Shown here piece by piece: positions 11,968 through 23,556 of a stretch of DNA of 64,000 bases. This stretch comes from Zygnema cylindricum (taxonomy: Eukaryota > Streptophyta > Zygnematophyceae > Zygnematales > Zygnemataceae). Location: positions 1 to 64,000 of the forward strand of contig JBBHKE010001764.1 of NCBI GenBank assembly GCA_037447655.1, written 5' to 3'. The translations under genes were made by a program, and so were the position numbers. Every line of letters starts with the position of its first letter. Within the stretch, counting starts at the first letter, position 1. Under the pieces are notes generated by a model. The model was not told where the DNA came from, searched no databases, and saw only the letters and a program-made list of their open reading frames with translations.

Positions 11968-12267
11968 CTACCTTTTTTCTAATAAAGCAAAGTCTAATGT
12001 CCATGTGTTTGGCTTTAAAATGATGTTTAGGATTGGCAGCAATAGCGATGCTGCCTGATTATCAAAAAAAAAATTATGCACACCAATCTTAAAGTGACGA
12101 AGCTCACCAAGCAAAGACTTGACGCACATCAATTCTTTTATAGCAGAGCAAGAGGCCATATACTTAGCCTCCATGGTGGACTGAAAAATAACCTTTTGTT
12201 GTTTGCCACTCCAACAACAAGCCCCATCAACCACATATAATACATATCCAAAAGTACATCTCCTCAT
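11968..12267 (-). pseudogene. copia 1 RNase H fragment
   Basis: The C-terminal RNase H of Ty1/copia, recognised by the YVVDGACCWSGKQQKV block, the MEAKYMA block with its conserved Glu, and FFFDNQAA. The last reads CDNQAA in related copies, so a Cys-to-Phe change is present. It ends next to the polypurine tract and 3' LTR. Confidence 0.75.
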
Positions 12268-12639
12268 CGAAGCATCACTATAACTGGCATCACTTCAAGT
12301 AGTGAGTCAGTAATCCCCCAACCAAATGCAACCATAGATCCTTAGTTCCTATCAAATATCTAAGGACTCTCTTAGCTGCCTCCCAATCTCTCTTAGTGGG
12401 AGCATTTAGACTTGTACACAACACTCCTACAGCTGCAGCTAAATCCGATCGCGTACAATTTATAAAATAGTTTAGGCTTCCCACTACTTACCTGTAAGGA
12501 ATAGTCTGCATAAACTTTTGTTAATCAAGACCTAATTCCTCGTCTAAGATTATAACTCCTTCTTCCACACTCTCGTCACTTCCTTTTTTAACTCTATTAG
12601 AGTTGTAGAACTAATAGCCTTATCTATCTGAAACTTTTC

Positions 12640-13146
12640 CTATATGTTCCGTATTGCTTTTTTTTTAGTTAGTCTTATAATCTTTCTTTCTCGGTCTCTT
12701 TCTACTTGAATGCCCAAAATATATTTTGCCTCCCCTATATCTTTCATCTCAAATATTCCCTTAAGATGTGTTTTCAGTTTATTAATTTTGTCCATTGATT
12801 TACTTAAAACAAACAAATCATCAACATAAATTTCAATAAAAACAACACTTTCCTCATCTTCAACAACATAGATTGAGTGATCTGAGATGATCCTGATACA
12901 TCCTAGACCGGTAAGAAACTCATCAAGATTCTTATTCCACTGTCGGGGCGCCTGTTTCAAACCATAAAGAAATTTAATCAGTGGGCATACCTTACTCTCC
13001 TCTCCTTGCTCCACAAATCCTTCGGGTTGTTGCATAAAGATCTCCTCTTCCAATTCTCCATGCAAAAAGGTTGTCTTGATGTCCATCTGGTGCAATTCCA
13101 TGTCTTCCGCTACTTCTAGACTGAGAAGTATGCGGACGGAGGGCAA
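12640..13146 (-). pseudogene. copia 1 reverse transcriptase fragment
   Basis: The frame contains QMDIKTTFLHGELEEEIFM, the GLKQAPRQW block and the YVDD polymerase motif (EIYVDDLFVLS). These are the Ty1/copia RT landmarks with catalytic aspartates present. It continues upstream (13150-13590) and downstream (12290-12484) only after frame changes, so it is a fragment of a broken pol. Confidence 0.8.
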
Positions 13147-13779
13147 TCTGACGACCGGAACAAAGGTTTCTTGGTAGTCGATTCCCTCTTTCTATGTAAA
13201 TCCTTTGGCCACTAACCAAGCCTTATATCTCTCAATGGTGTTATCTGTGTTCAGTTTTAATTTGAACGCCCACTTACAACCGATTGGTTTTCAGTTAGGT
13301 TGAAAATCCGCCAACTCGGAAGTATCGGCTGCCACAATTGAGGCCATCTCCTCATTGATGGCTCTCTTCCATCGGTTCCTTTTTGGACAGTTCATCGCCT
13401 CTCCATAAGTCTGAGGTTCATCCGGATGAGATAGTTTTGTAACCTTGTTATTAACATGTTTTTCTTGTAACCTTTTGCTACTTCTCCTTTCTCCCTCAAA
13501 ATTTGTTGGCGCAATAGATGGTTCCCATGGGTTTTTTCAAACAATCTCGGCTTCTCCCCTGTCTCTTGATTCCGGATCCATTTCCACAACGTCTTGCGCT
13601 TCGGGTAGAGTTGTCACTAGAGTTTCCGCGGTTGAGTCTTTTTCGGTCTGATTTGTACCTGCAAGAATGCCATCTTCTCTGAAACTTGGATAGTTAAGAA
13701 GCTCAAAGTCATCGATTTTTTTTGACTCAAATCTGCTTTTTACTGATTTTGTATACTTAAAGGGATCCACATACTTTCA

Positions 13780-14660
13780 TTCATCCATAACTACTAGGTG
13801 TTTTATTAAGATTATATCTTCATTTTTTAGATCATAAACTTTGAATCCTTTTACATCCTCATCATATTGTAATAAATACACGGATTTCTTTTAGGATCTA
13901 GTTTCCAATTAGATTGATCTGAATCTAAATAAACACTTGACTGCCGAAAACCTATAAGTGAGATATGTCTGGTTTTCGGCCGGTCCATCTCTCATAAGGT
14001 GTTTGACCTTTTACCGCTAAAGTAAGAACTCTATTTTTTATGCAATTAGCACAATTTATTTCTTTGGCCCAAAACTTTTTTCCAATCTTCTTATCCAACA
14101 ACATATTTGTAGCACTATCACTTAGTGTCCTATTTAATCTTTCAGCTACCCCATTCTATTTCGGGTTTTCTAGAACTGTCTTTTGGTGTTGGACTCCATC
14201 TTCCCTCAAAAAATCCTCAAACTGGTTAGAGGTATATTCTCCACCATTGTCACTCCTTACTCTCTTGATTAGGGTTTCATGAAGTTTTTCACTCCATGCC
14301 TTATATTATTTAAAACATTCTTGAGCCTCTAACTTTATTTTCAAAAAACACACCTTGGAATACCAAGACCAATCATCAGTGATAGTCATCATAAATCTCT
14401 TCCCCTCGGGTGAGGGCACTTAGGTCGGTCCCCAAATATCTGTGTGTACCAAGTCTAAAATCTTTTCTCCGTTATAGGTGGCAGTTTTTGGAAAGGGTAA
14501 CTTGTGTGCTTTACCTTGAGCACATCCACTACAATCACTTAAATTCTCACTCTCACCAAACTGAATCCCTTCCACTACTTCTATCTTTTTCATCTCTCTT
14601 AACTTTTCTAGATTCACATGCCCAAGCCTCTTATGCCACAACATTATATCATGAACACCA
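13780..14660 (-). pseudogene. copia 1 integrase region (broken)
   Basis: The N-terminal zinc-binding part is clear at about 14430-14650, with WHKRLGHVN and CSGCAQGK giving an apparently complete HHCC set. The catalytic core downstream is split into several frames. The NGVAERLNRT block near 14130-14160 is preceded by an in-frame TAG where relatives have a Gln codon (a C-to-T change). Integration activity is lost. Confidence 0.7.
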
Positions 14661-14678
14661 GCATAATAAAGTTTTTTT

Positions 14679-15155
14679 TTACATCCCTTTGCTACTTCTT
14701 TTCGTAGTGAAATAAACTTCCTCATCAAAACTATCAGTAAAGACTTCTTTTCTAGTGCTAGTATCAAAACCCTTATCACCTAATACAAATGTAGAGATGA
14801 GGTTTTTGTTCAGCTCCGAAATAAACAATACATCGAAGAATGTAACTATGGATGTCTTTCCTTTTACTAACACTTTCAGATCAACCGATCCTACAAGAGT
14901 AGTAGTGACTATTCTCCCATCCCCATACTCTATCTCTACGATGGGAATCTTTCTTATTTTTGTGAACAGGTGTTTATCCTTACACATGTGCTTGGAGGCG
15001 CCTGAATCTACAATCCAGCATGCTTCACCTTTCAATCCACCGAAAGCACATTTCTGCTTTCGTGGAATTTCGACCTCGTTTTTCGCTTCCAAATCCTCAT
15101 CCAATAGGAGTTCATCGTCCTCGTCCTCGGATTCGGCCTCATGTACCTGTGTCAC
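14679..15155 (-). pseudogene. copia 1 aspartic protease region
   Basis: The - strand frame contains WIVDSGASKHMC, the DSGA active-site motif of retropepsins in a Ty1/copia context. It is preceded by an acidic linker rich in Glu/Asp. The active site looks intact, but the frame is disconnected from gag upstream and from the integrase downstream, so the fragment is not functional as it stands. Confidence 0.8.
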
Positions 15156-15199
15156 AAGGGCCTTTTCTTTCCTCTCGAGGATCCACCGGTCTGCCCGTT

Positions 15200-15300
15200 C
15201 TTTAATCGCAGCTCGGTTAACTTAGTGCATTCAACCATATAGTGCCCCGGTTTCTTACAAAAATGGCACAAACCCTTGGGAGTCCTTGGTCCCCTGAATT
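15200..15300 (-). pseudogene. copia 1 gag remnant with zinc knuckle
   Basis: The - strand encodes the CCHC knuckle CHFCKKPGHYMVEC (spacing CX2CX4HX4C, all four ligands present). After it the frame runs into a stop, while the protease frame continues in another register, so one frameshift separates them. The N-terminal gag domains are absent. Confidence 0.75.
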
Positions 15301-15322
15301 TGCTCCCCTGAGCAGTAAGTTA

Positions 15323-16152
15323 TGAAGGGTCAAAGTTGACCTTTTTGTACAGCATCTCTCTGGGAGAGAAGTTCCAATCTATCAAATTTTTCTAAGTCCT
15401 ATCTCTCTCACAGACTCTATCTACTGATGTACGGAACCAATCAGATTACAGTTACGTACGCAAAAGTACATCTGCCGTTGTACTTTATGTACGAACATTG
15501 TACGACATGTCCCAAATGTCGACACATGTCATTTTTGGATTCGTTCTTAGAATCCACGGAGATGTCGTAATCTAATGTGATTGTGCCACGTGGCGATTGA
15601 TGTGACGTCGACCGCAAACCGCCAAAAACCTATTGCGTGATCTCGGCATGCTTCGTGGCCGTCCGATCAACCGGATTACAATCGTGGCCGTCATAAATAC
15701 TTGCGCAATATTCGTTTCGCCTTTGAAACAAAATGCGCGGTATCCAATTCTAATGTGCCGTACGCCGTATATTACAAACTAAATCTATGTCTAAATATCC
15801 CGTTGAATAAAGATAACTGACGTGTAAACATTTAAATAACTATCATACGCTATATCATACATCTTTCGTTTAAACTAGTTGGCTAAGGCTACCGACTACT
15901 AACTAATTTGCGGACGGGTAGGTACCCGGTTCAAACCTTGGGCCCGTCAAATATATTTTGGTAAAATCTACTAACCTAATATCTATCCCCGTCGGGATAG
16001 CATAGGCGGCCATGGCTCTATCTCCCTCTCCAACTTTCAGTGACTACGACAAGTGTGGGCGCTGGAGAGAGGAGTTAGAGGCAGACTGCCTCTGCTTCTT
16101 TTTTGCATTTTACAAAACCTAGAAAATACTAAAATAACCTTTTATTTCTACA
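15323..16152 (-). repeat. Full-length copia LTR (5' LTR of element 1 or solo)
   Basis: About 830 bp, from TGAAGGGTCAAAGTTGACC at 15323 to ...TTTCTACA at 16152, matching the LTRs at 16873-17727 and 47572-48402. Its inner edge meets the truncated gag of element 1. On the + strand it contains a tRNA-like stretch (15885-15952) with GTTGGCTAAGGC and GGTTCAAACC boxes. I cannot tell whether it is the original 5' LTR or a later insertion into gag. Confidence 0.75.
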
Positions 16153-16360
16153 GGCAAATATACCTACCTATTTAACTAATCTATTTCCCGTAAACCTCTG
16201 GATAGCCTAGGTAGCCATGGCTCTAGCTTCCTCTCCAACTTCTCAATGACTACAACAAGTGTGGGAGTTTGGAGAGAGAAGTTAGAGGCAGACTTCCTCG
16301 GCTTCTTTCTATATTCCAATTTAGACCTAGAAAATAATAAAATAACCATCGATTTCTACA
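16153..16360 (-). repeat. Partial copia LTR (inner 208 bp)
   Basis: The terminal part of a related LTR (CTCCAACTTCTC...TTTCTACA), missing its outer portion where the complete LTR ends at 16152. Directly inside at 16361, CTCCCCTTATTTT reads on the element strand as a purine-rich tract. It is the 3' LTR remnant of copia fragment 2. Confidence 0.7.
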
Positions 16361-16872
16361 CTCCCCTTATTTTCTAGTCACTCTTTAATTTCAGACCACA
16401 CTTCTCCCTGCAGAAAATTAGTTTAGGGGAAGGCACAGGTTTGGTCATCATATGTGCTACCATCTCACTATCTAGTCGGTACTCTAAACTGATTATTTTG
16501 TTTTCTACTTTCTAAAGTTGAGTCTAATGTCCATGTGTTTAGCTTTAAAATTATGTTTAGGATTGGCAAAAATAGCGATTGCAGCCTGATTATCACAAAA
16601 AAAATTATTCACACCACTCTTAAGGTGACCAAGCTCACCAAGCAAAGACTTGACCCACATCAATTCTTTTACAGCAGAGTAAGAGGCCATATACTCAGCC
16701 TCCATAGTGGACTGAGCAATAACCTTTTGTTGTTTGCTACTCCAACAGCAAGCCCCATCACCCACATATAATACATATCCAGAAGTACATCTCCTCATCG
16801 GAGCATCACCGTAACTTGCATCACTCCAAGTAGGCTAAAAGAATCTTAGAATTTGCTTCCCTGAGCAGGAAG
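16361..16872 (-). pseudogene. copia fragment 2: RNase H plus short gag remnant
   Basis: A second copy of the RNase H end, with CDNQAAIAIF intact here, at 16505-16798. It is followed at about 16838-16872 by the same gag-derived remnant seen beside the LTR of element 1. Protease, integrase and most of RT are deleted, so this is an internally deleted, non-autonomous derivative bounded by LTR sequence on both sides. Confidence 0.7.
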
Positions 16873-17727
16873 TTATAAAGTCTCAAAGTTGACCTTTTGT
16901 ACAGGAGCTCTCTGGGAGAGAGGGGTCTACCTACCAAATTTTCTAAGTCTTAAATCCCTCTCTAAACCCTATACTACTAGAGTACAGCACCAATCAGATT
17001 ACTGTGTCGTACAAAAAATTACAAATGCCGATGTACTTTTTGTACGGCCATCGTACGCCTTGGCGAAAATGTCAACGCCTGCCATGTCCAGATTCGCTCC
17101 CGTATTCTCCGAAGATGCCGTAAGCCAATGTGATTCTACCACGTATCAATTTACGTGGCGATGACCAAAAACGGCCAAAGCGACCATTCTGCAATCTCGG
17201 CATCTATCCCGACCGTTCGATCAAGATCGACCTTTGATTATAGCCATCAAAAATAGATGTGTGGTATTTGTTTCGCCGTCAAAACAAATGCGCGGTAATA
17301 GTTTTGGGAGTACCGTACACTGTACGTTTACAAAAATTGTATCTATGTCAGAAGACTGTTCGCGCCGTTAAATGAAACCATCTACGTATACATCTATAAA
17401 TATTTATGAAACCCTATATATCTCAACACTGATCGTAGACTAATAGGATAAAGCTATTGGCTACTGTTTGACTTGACGGACGGCATGTACCAAGATCAAA
17501 TCCTGGGTCCGTCAAGTTTCTTTTGGTAAACCTATCGAACTACTACCTGTCTCTCTCTGGACAGCATGGGAAGCATGGCTCTAGCTTCCTCTCCAACCTT
17601 CAGTGACTGCGATAAGTGTGGGAGTTAGAGAGAGGAGTTAGAGGCAGACTGCTTTTGCTTATTTTTTGCTCTTTATCTTTACATGTTTTAAACCTAGAAA
17701 ATACAAATAAAACCTTTAGTTTCTACA
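16873..17727 (-). repeat. copia LTR (5' LTR of fragment 2)
   Basis: About 855 bp, ending TTTCTACA at 17727 and collinear with the LTR at 15323-16152. The + strand tRNA-like stretch is at 17443-17516. Here the putative T-arm reads CCAAGATCAAATCCTGG, with a short stem and a seven-base loop. Confidence 0.75.
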
Positions 17728-18589
17728 GGTGCCTCAAAAAGAGTCGGAAATGGAAGAGGAGGAAACAACATCCGTGGATCCCCAAATTTTAGCACTGGTA
17801 GAACATGAGCCTGATGTTCCCCAACCGCAACCACTGGCACCACAGATTGTCCTACGAAGGGCGATCAAGATCTAAGATTGCAAATCACTCGGCGACGGCT
17901 AGAAGTCGCTGATCTTATTTTAGGCTCGTGGAGACGAAGTATCTAAGCCTCCAACAACTGTTTGATGAGCTGAAAGACAGCCACCAGCAGCTCCTTCGAC
18001 GGACCAACTTGCTCCATCACGAATTCTTGGAGTTTCGCCGCGAGACCTTCAAAATACTCCGACAACTCCAATTTCCTTAGTGTACAAAAATTCAGCTGGA
18101 CGTTGAATTCCTAGTGTGAGACAATGTAATAGGGTTAGAAGGATTTAGTGGGATGAGGGTAGAACGGAGCACCTGCTATAGTTGCGGTGTTCGACAACGC
18201 GGTTGCTATGTTAGAGCAACGTAGCTGCGATATCGGACTAGCTTAGTATGGCAGCATAGCAACGCATCAGAATGTGATAGCTGTTGTACTTCTAGAACCT
18301 AGTGTGGTTAGGACACGACAGACCGAGGGCTGCCACGTATATATAGCGGTACAGTTGTAATGCTGAGTTGTTTAGCGGCTAGCTAGTTTAAATGACTGAA
18401 GACGTTAGTAAAAGGGGACACCCTTTTTGAGTGAGCACTCTTTAACGGAATCTTGTGTTGTCTTCTTCCGATTTATACACTCTAGAGCTCTTTCTTGTGG
18501 ATGCCCTTACTTTTGCTACGAGTGGTTCCTATAAGCATTCCGCTGTGCATCGTAATGTTGTTTTTACTCCTTTTACAGATAGGGTGATT
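17728..18589 (+). pseudogene. Unidentified gene fragment(s), including a coiled-coil C-terminus
   Basis: Directly after the LTR an open stretch (about 17729-17874) encodes an acidic, Pro/Gln-rich peptide ending in TAA. A second frame (17913-18080, stop TAG) encodes a Leu/Gln/Arg-rich helical tail with the segment LQQLFDELKDSHQQLLRR. Such tails are common at the C-termini of Myb/SANT-like proteins, including those paired with Harbinger transposases, but I cannot assign it. Neither piece has a start codon of its own. The sequence from 18081 to 18589 shows no gene. Confidence 0.35.
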
Positions 18590-20198
18590 ATTAGTGTTGT
18601 ACATTGACAAACTTTTTATCGCGATAAATTTGATATTCGATATATCAAAAATCGAACAGTCACAAGGCCCAATATTTTTCTTTACGAACAACAAAAATGA
18701 TCGTCATATATTTGGTGGGAGGTGGGGTTCTGTTGCGCTTAGAATAATGTTCGTGGAATAGTACAGATGATCCCCCCTTGTTTGGGTTTTTGATTTTTTT
18801 TTGGATACACAAACAACGTAGGTATCGCGTTGGTTATAGACCGAATAACTTATCGCAATACCTCGCATTTCTATCGTGATATTTACCTTCTCGAAATAAA
18901 GGACGATATATAGAGTATCACTATGTAAAAAAAAGACTCATTTAACACGGATGAGAGGCTCTGAATAGACGACACTAGTAACTACATTCAAGAAATTTGC
19001 CTTGCTATTGAGGGTAAATTGTACACTTTTAGGTTTGAACTGGTGTAAATCTACTCATTGGTAAAGATTAACCAGGAAAGCTGCAAAAGACTCCAAACCG
19101 ACCCTTCGTTATTGCTCTATGTTCTCGAGATTGCGATGAACTGACACTTGTCTCAACAATATTGGGTTAAGTTTTTGGTTATTTTTGAAGGTTTTAGAAT
19201 GGCTGTTGAATTGCAGATGTTCATCGAAAGCAACTTTTTCTTTACCAAATGAAAATGTTAAGCTTCAATCAGTAGAAAAACAAAAGCAAAAACATTTAAA
19301 AAGTTATTTTAAAATTACATGTCAGAGGGAGAGAGAGACTTAAATATAGCCTCTAAGCCACTCGACATTTTCTACTTGATGTTATACCTGCTTCACGCCT
19401 GAAGACATTTTTCAACAATATGTCGAGCGATGATGAGGCCATATTAGTTCCACTTTTCTAAAAGCAAAAAAAAAAAAAAACAAACAAAATAAACGCAACT
19501 GTAACCTCTAGTAAAAAGCTTTTGCTTGTGTGCGTGAATAGTTTGATCGATATCGATTCACCTTCATAAGGAAAAACATTTATAACAATTTGAAAAACAT
19601 GACTCGCTTTTGATTAAAAACTTGATTTTGAAGTATAAGCTTTTATTTCATAATCTCCTGCTCGTTCTTTCCAAACCCTCTCTTTCATCCTCACCAAAAT
19701 CATTTTTCCTGTTGTACAAAGAAAACAAGCGCGCGCAAGAAAGCATAAACTCAAAGAACACATATTCGCCCGTGTATTGGGACACTTGAAAACACTTGAA
19801 AACATTGTACGTAGAATCTTCGCTATAATACAAGTAAGTTCGCTAAGCTTCAAGTACATGGGGACATACCCTAATAAGGAGAATCTTCACTATAATGCAA
19901 AGTAATACTTCAAAGTATCGATTACATGGGGACACCCCATAAGCATGCTACGCTCATCAGTTTTACAATCATTGTTTTGAAGAATTGTATATTTGCATGT
20001 CGAGTTTTTCCGTTGCCAGTAAATTTAAGTGTCGCATACCAAACTTGAAAACCCAATTTTCGTTTTGCATATCGGGAAGGGTGACGGCATTTGTCGTTGG
20101 ATCGATTAAGCTCTGAGCTTTCGGGAAAAAAAAAGTCGTCACTTTTAGAGCTTTTCATGAATTCAACTATTCTGTCATTCTGAGATTTCAGTCTTAAC

Positions 20199-20465
20199 CA
20201 TAGTTCAAAAGTAGGCGCTTTTATGGTAGGCTTTTGGTCGGCGCCTTTATTGTAAGTTGTGTTATGGGCTTTTCATGTGATCTTCTTAGATCACTACTTT
20301 GATCAGCGACCGTCCGATCGTCCGAATGTGACGGTGTAAATAAAATTATTTGGTCCTAATGTTTTAATTGGTCCAATTTTTCTTCCGAATGTTTTAATTG
20401 GTTTGTATGTTTTGCATACAATAGGCATATTGTATGGGCCTACTTTCACCTACTTTTGAACTATG
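20199..20465 (-). mobile_element. hAT-like MITE, copy B1 (267 bp, inverted)
   Basis: Perfect 19-bp TIR CATAGTTCAAAAGTAGGCG at 20199 against its mirror ending at 20465. The target duplication GTCTTAAC lies at 20191-20198 and 20466-20473. Blocks A and D show the uninterrupted site (for example GTCTTAACCTG at about 25484). It is shorter than its relatives because of a small internal deletion. Confidence 0.9.
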
Positions 20466-20774
20466 GTCTTAACCTGTTGACGCACATACTCATGGCACGA
20501 GAATGTGTTGAAATTATTAATGAACATTTGTTGAATCATAGTTCGACATGAATTGCCAGTTCCGTTCGCCAGAATCGTTACGAGACATGCTAATTCCTGT
20601 AAAGCTTCACTCCAGTTTGAATGCTTGTGACGTGGACGTTTTGAGACCGCTTACAGCTATAGTATTATAAACATAAAAACTATTATTAACTGCTCTTGAG
20701 CTCTATTTTATGTTCAATTGCTAAAAGGAAAACCACATCGACTAAGTGAATTTAACGCTTATAGTGATTCACGG

Positions 20775-21078
20775 CATAGTTCAAAAGTAGGCGTTTTTAT
20801 GGTAGGCCTTTGGTCGGCGCCTTTATCGTAAGTTGTGTTATGGGCTTTTCATGTGATCTTCTTAGATCGCTACTTTGATCAGCGACCGTCCGATCGTCCG
20901 AATCTGACGGTGTAATTTTTTTTTTTGGTCCAAATGTTTTAATTGGTCCAATTTTTGGTCCGAATGTTTTAATTGGTCCGAATAGTCCAAATACAATATG
21001 GGTCTTAAGGTCATATTGTATGTTTTGCATACAATAGGCATATTGTATGGGCCTACTTTCACCTACTTTTGAACTATG
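20775..21078 (-). mobile_element. hAT-like MITE, copy B2 (304 bp, inverted)
   Basis: Starts CATAGTTCAAAAGTAGGCG and ends CACCTACTTTTGAACTATG. The target duplication ATTCACGG lies at 20767-20774 and 21079-21086. Block D has the empty site (GATTCACGGTTACAG near 25777). Confidence 0.9.
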
Positions 21079-21438
21079 ATTCACGGTTACAGAGATTCTC
21101 GGTTAGCTGTTTCGGAGTTAACTGTAGCGCACTATTGGTTCGACAACATTCACTTGCACATGGAAGTGTACGGTTCCAACGCCACACACACTCGTTAGTA
21201 GGAAGCCATGATGGTTCTCTCTGCGGACATAAAATTTTCCTCTACCGTCTGCCCTAAGTACCCATACAATATTCTCTCCTCGTCATGACCACGTCTGCGG
21301 AGCCCTAAGGATTCTCAATGTGGACTCTTCGATTTTGGTTGTTTCCTCCCTCTTAATATCTCTTTACTCCACTCCTCTCACCGTTTTATTTTAACTTGTC
21401 AAAATTTTCCCTCTTCTTCCTGATCTACTTCTGGTTCG

Positions 21439-21470
21439 ATGTACGGCCACAGTCCTTCCCCCGTTACTCG
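21439..21470 (+). pseudogene. NEF1-like exon 1, copy B, cut by assembly gap
   Basis: The first 32 bases of the exon 1 copy, identical in frame to the functional one as far as it goes, then interrupted by Ns. The fate of the rest of this copy cannot be read. Confidence 0.7.
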
Positions 21471-21480
21471 NNNNNNNNNN
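21471..21480. other. Assembly gap (10 N)
   Basis: Ten undetermined bases at a point where duplicated sequence (block B exon 1) meets unrelated sequence. The length is probably a placeholder and the join may be wrong. 21481-21742 shows no gene. Confidence 0.95.
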
Positions 21481-21742
21481 GATGTTAAGTTGTCGGTAAG
21501 ATTTTGGAAGTTTTTATCGTTTTTTAATTGGGTTATAACAACTCTATCCACATACAAGTAGCGTTAGAGCTTTTGTATCTCGTTATTCCTTCCCAGCCAA
21601 ACCTCAGAAAACGTCAACGCACCAATTACAAATGGTTACTCATCTAAATGTGGACCAGTTTGGATTTTCACATGTTAGTTGAGAGTTGGCGTTACGTTAA
21701 AAGAAGTTACATCAATTATCACTACGGATAATTCTCGGATAC

Positions 21743-23556
21743 GATACCTCACATTTCTATCATGATATTAGCCTTCTCGAAATACTAGGACGATATATAA
21801 AGTATCACTATGTAAAAAAAAAACTCATTAAACACCGACAATAGGCTCTTAATAGGCATCACTATTAACTACATTGAAGAAAATTGCATTGCGGTTGAGA
21901 GTTGATTGTACACTTTTAGGTTTGACCAGGTGTAAATCTACTCATTGGTAAACATTAACCACGCAACTGCAAAAGACTCCAAACCGACCCTTCCTTATTG
22001 CTCTATGTTTTCGAGATTGCGATGAACATACACCTATCTCAACAATATTGGGTTAATTTTTTGCTATTTTTGAAGGTTTTAGAATGGCTGTTGAATTGTA
22101 GTTGGTCATCGGAAGCAACTTTTTCTTTACCAAATGAAAATGTTAAGCTCCAATCAACATAAACAAAAATAGATAAAACAGTTAAAAAGTTATTTTGGAA
22201 ATATATGTCCGAGGGAGAGAGAGACCTGAATATAGCATCTAAGTCACTCGACATTTTCTACTTGATGTTATACCTGCTTCACGCCCTATACATGTAAACT
22301 GCTTGAAGATATTTTTCAACTATCTATTGAGCAGTGATGAGGCCATATTAGTTACACTTTTCTTAAAGCAAAAAAAAAAAAAAACGCAACCGTAACCTCT
22401 ACACAAAAGCTTTTGCTTGTATGCGTGAATAGTTTGAATGATATCGATTCGCCTTCATAATGAAAAACATTTATAACAATTTGAAAATCATGACTCACTT
22501 TCGATTAAAAATGTGAGTTTGAAGTATAAGCTTTTCTTCATGATCCCTGCTCGTTTTTTCCAAACCCTCTTCTTCATCCTCACCACAATCATTTTTCTTG
22601 TTGTACAAAGATAATAAGCGCGCGCAAGAAAAGCATAAACTCAAGGAACACATATTTGTACGTGTCAAAAAATTTCAAAATTTTAAAATGATCTGAAGCA
22701 CGAGGAAAAGTACACGATTCGTTATGTTTTGTCCGTTTGCGTTCAATATGACGGCAAAAAGTACACAATTTGTCTTTGGTTTGTCCGTTTGTGTCCGGTA
22801 CAGTTTTTTTTTGGCAGGGGTCTTAGGATTCTGATGTCATTCCACGTCGACTGGACACGAGACGCAAAGGCAAAGCGCATCTCTTTCAACTATGAAACAA
22901 CACAGGCTGGAAGGCGGTACTTCTTCAACGTCACAGAAAGACATGCGACGTCACAAACAGTTACAAAAACTATCGTGCGAGAACACAGATTGTAAACGGT
23001 TGTCACAAGTATTATCGACGTATACAATTGTCAAAGAAGCAAGTTACGATTTTGTTCTTACGACATTGGGACACTTAAAAACCTCGTACGTATAATCTTT
23101 GCTAGAATACAAAGTAAGTTTCCTAGGCTTCAAGTACATTACCTTAATAAGGAGAATCTTCACTATAATGCAAAGTAATTCTTAAAAGTATCGATTACAT
23201 GCGGGCACCCCCTAAGCATGCTACGCGCATCAGTTTTACCCATAGTTAAAAAGTAGGTGAAAGTAGGCCTATACAATATGCCTATTGTATGCAAAACACA
23301 CAATATGACCTTAAGACCCATGTTGTATTCGGACCTATTCGGACTAATTAAAACATTCGGACCAAAAATTGGACTGATTAAAACATTCGAACCAATTTTT
23401 TTTACTTACACCGTCAGATTCGGACGATGGGACTGTCGCTGATCAAAGTAGCGATCTAAGAAGATCACATGAAAATCCCATAACACAACTTACGATAAAG
23501 GCGTTGACCAAAGGCCTACCATTAAAACGCCTACTTTTGAACTATGGTTTTAACAA
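21743..23556 (+). repeat. Duplication block C
   Basis: Corresponds to block A from about 8190 to 10010, including the MITE at the shared site, and stops just after it. Together with block D it forms an overlapping tandem duplication: C covers the left part of the unit and D the right part, with about 770 bp present in both. Confidence 0.8.
23241..23546 (+). mobile_element. hAT-like MITE, copy C (306 bp)
   Basis: Same insertion site as copies A and D. Flanks read GTTTTACC on the left (one change) and GTTTTAAC on the right. The left TIR has diverged to CATAGTTAAAAAGTAGG, a change shared with copy D, which supports a common origin of C and D. Confidence 0.85.

Larger units (their letters stand above)
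11825..15322 (-). mobile_element. Ty1/copia element 1, decayed internal region
   Basis: Read from high to low coordinates the order is gag zinc knuckle, protease, integrase, reverse transcriptase, RNase H, the Ty1/copia order. Most of gag upstream of the knuckle is missing: only about 80 bases separate the knuckle from the LTR at 15323. Frames are broken by stops and frameshifts throughout, so the element is not expected to move by itself. The same short gag remnant beside an LTR recurs at about 16850-16872, suggesting both copies descend from one deleted lineage. Confidence 0.85.
18590..21470 (+). repeat. Duplication block B
   Basis: Collinear with block A but with differences. It lacks about 395 bp corresponding to 9113-9507, has an empty site where A, C and D carry a MITE, and holds two MITEs of the same family in the opposite orientation elsewhere. 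It ends at the run of Ns, 32 bases into the exon 1 copy (ATG at 21439-21441). Confidence 0.85.
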
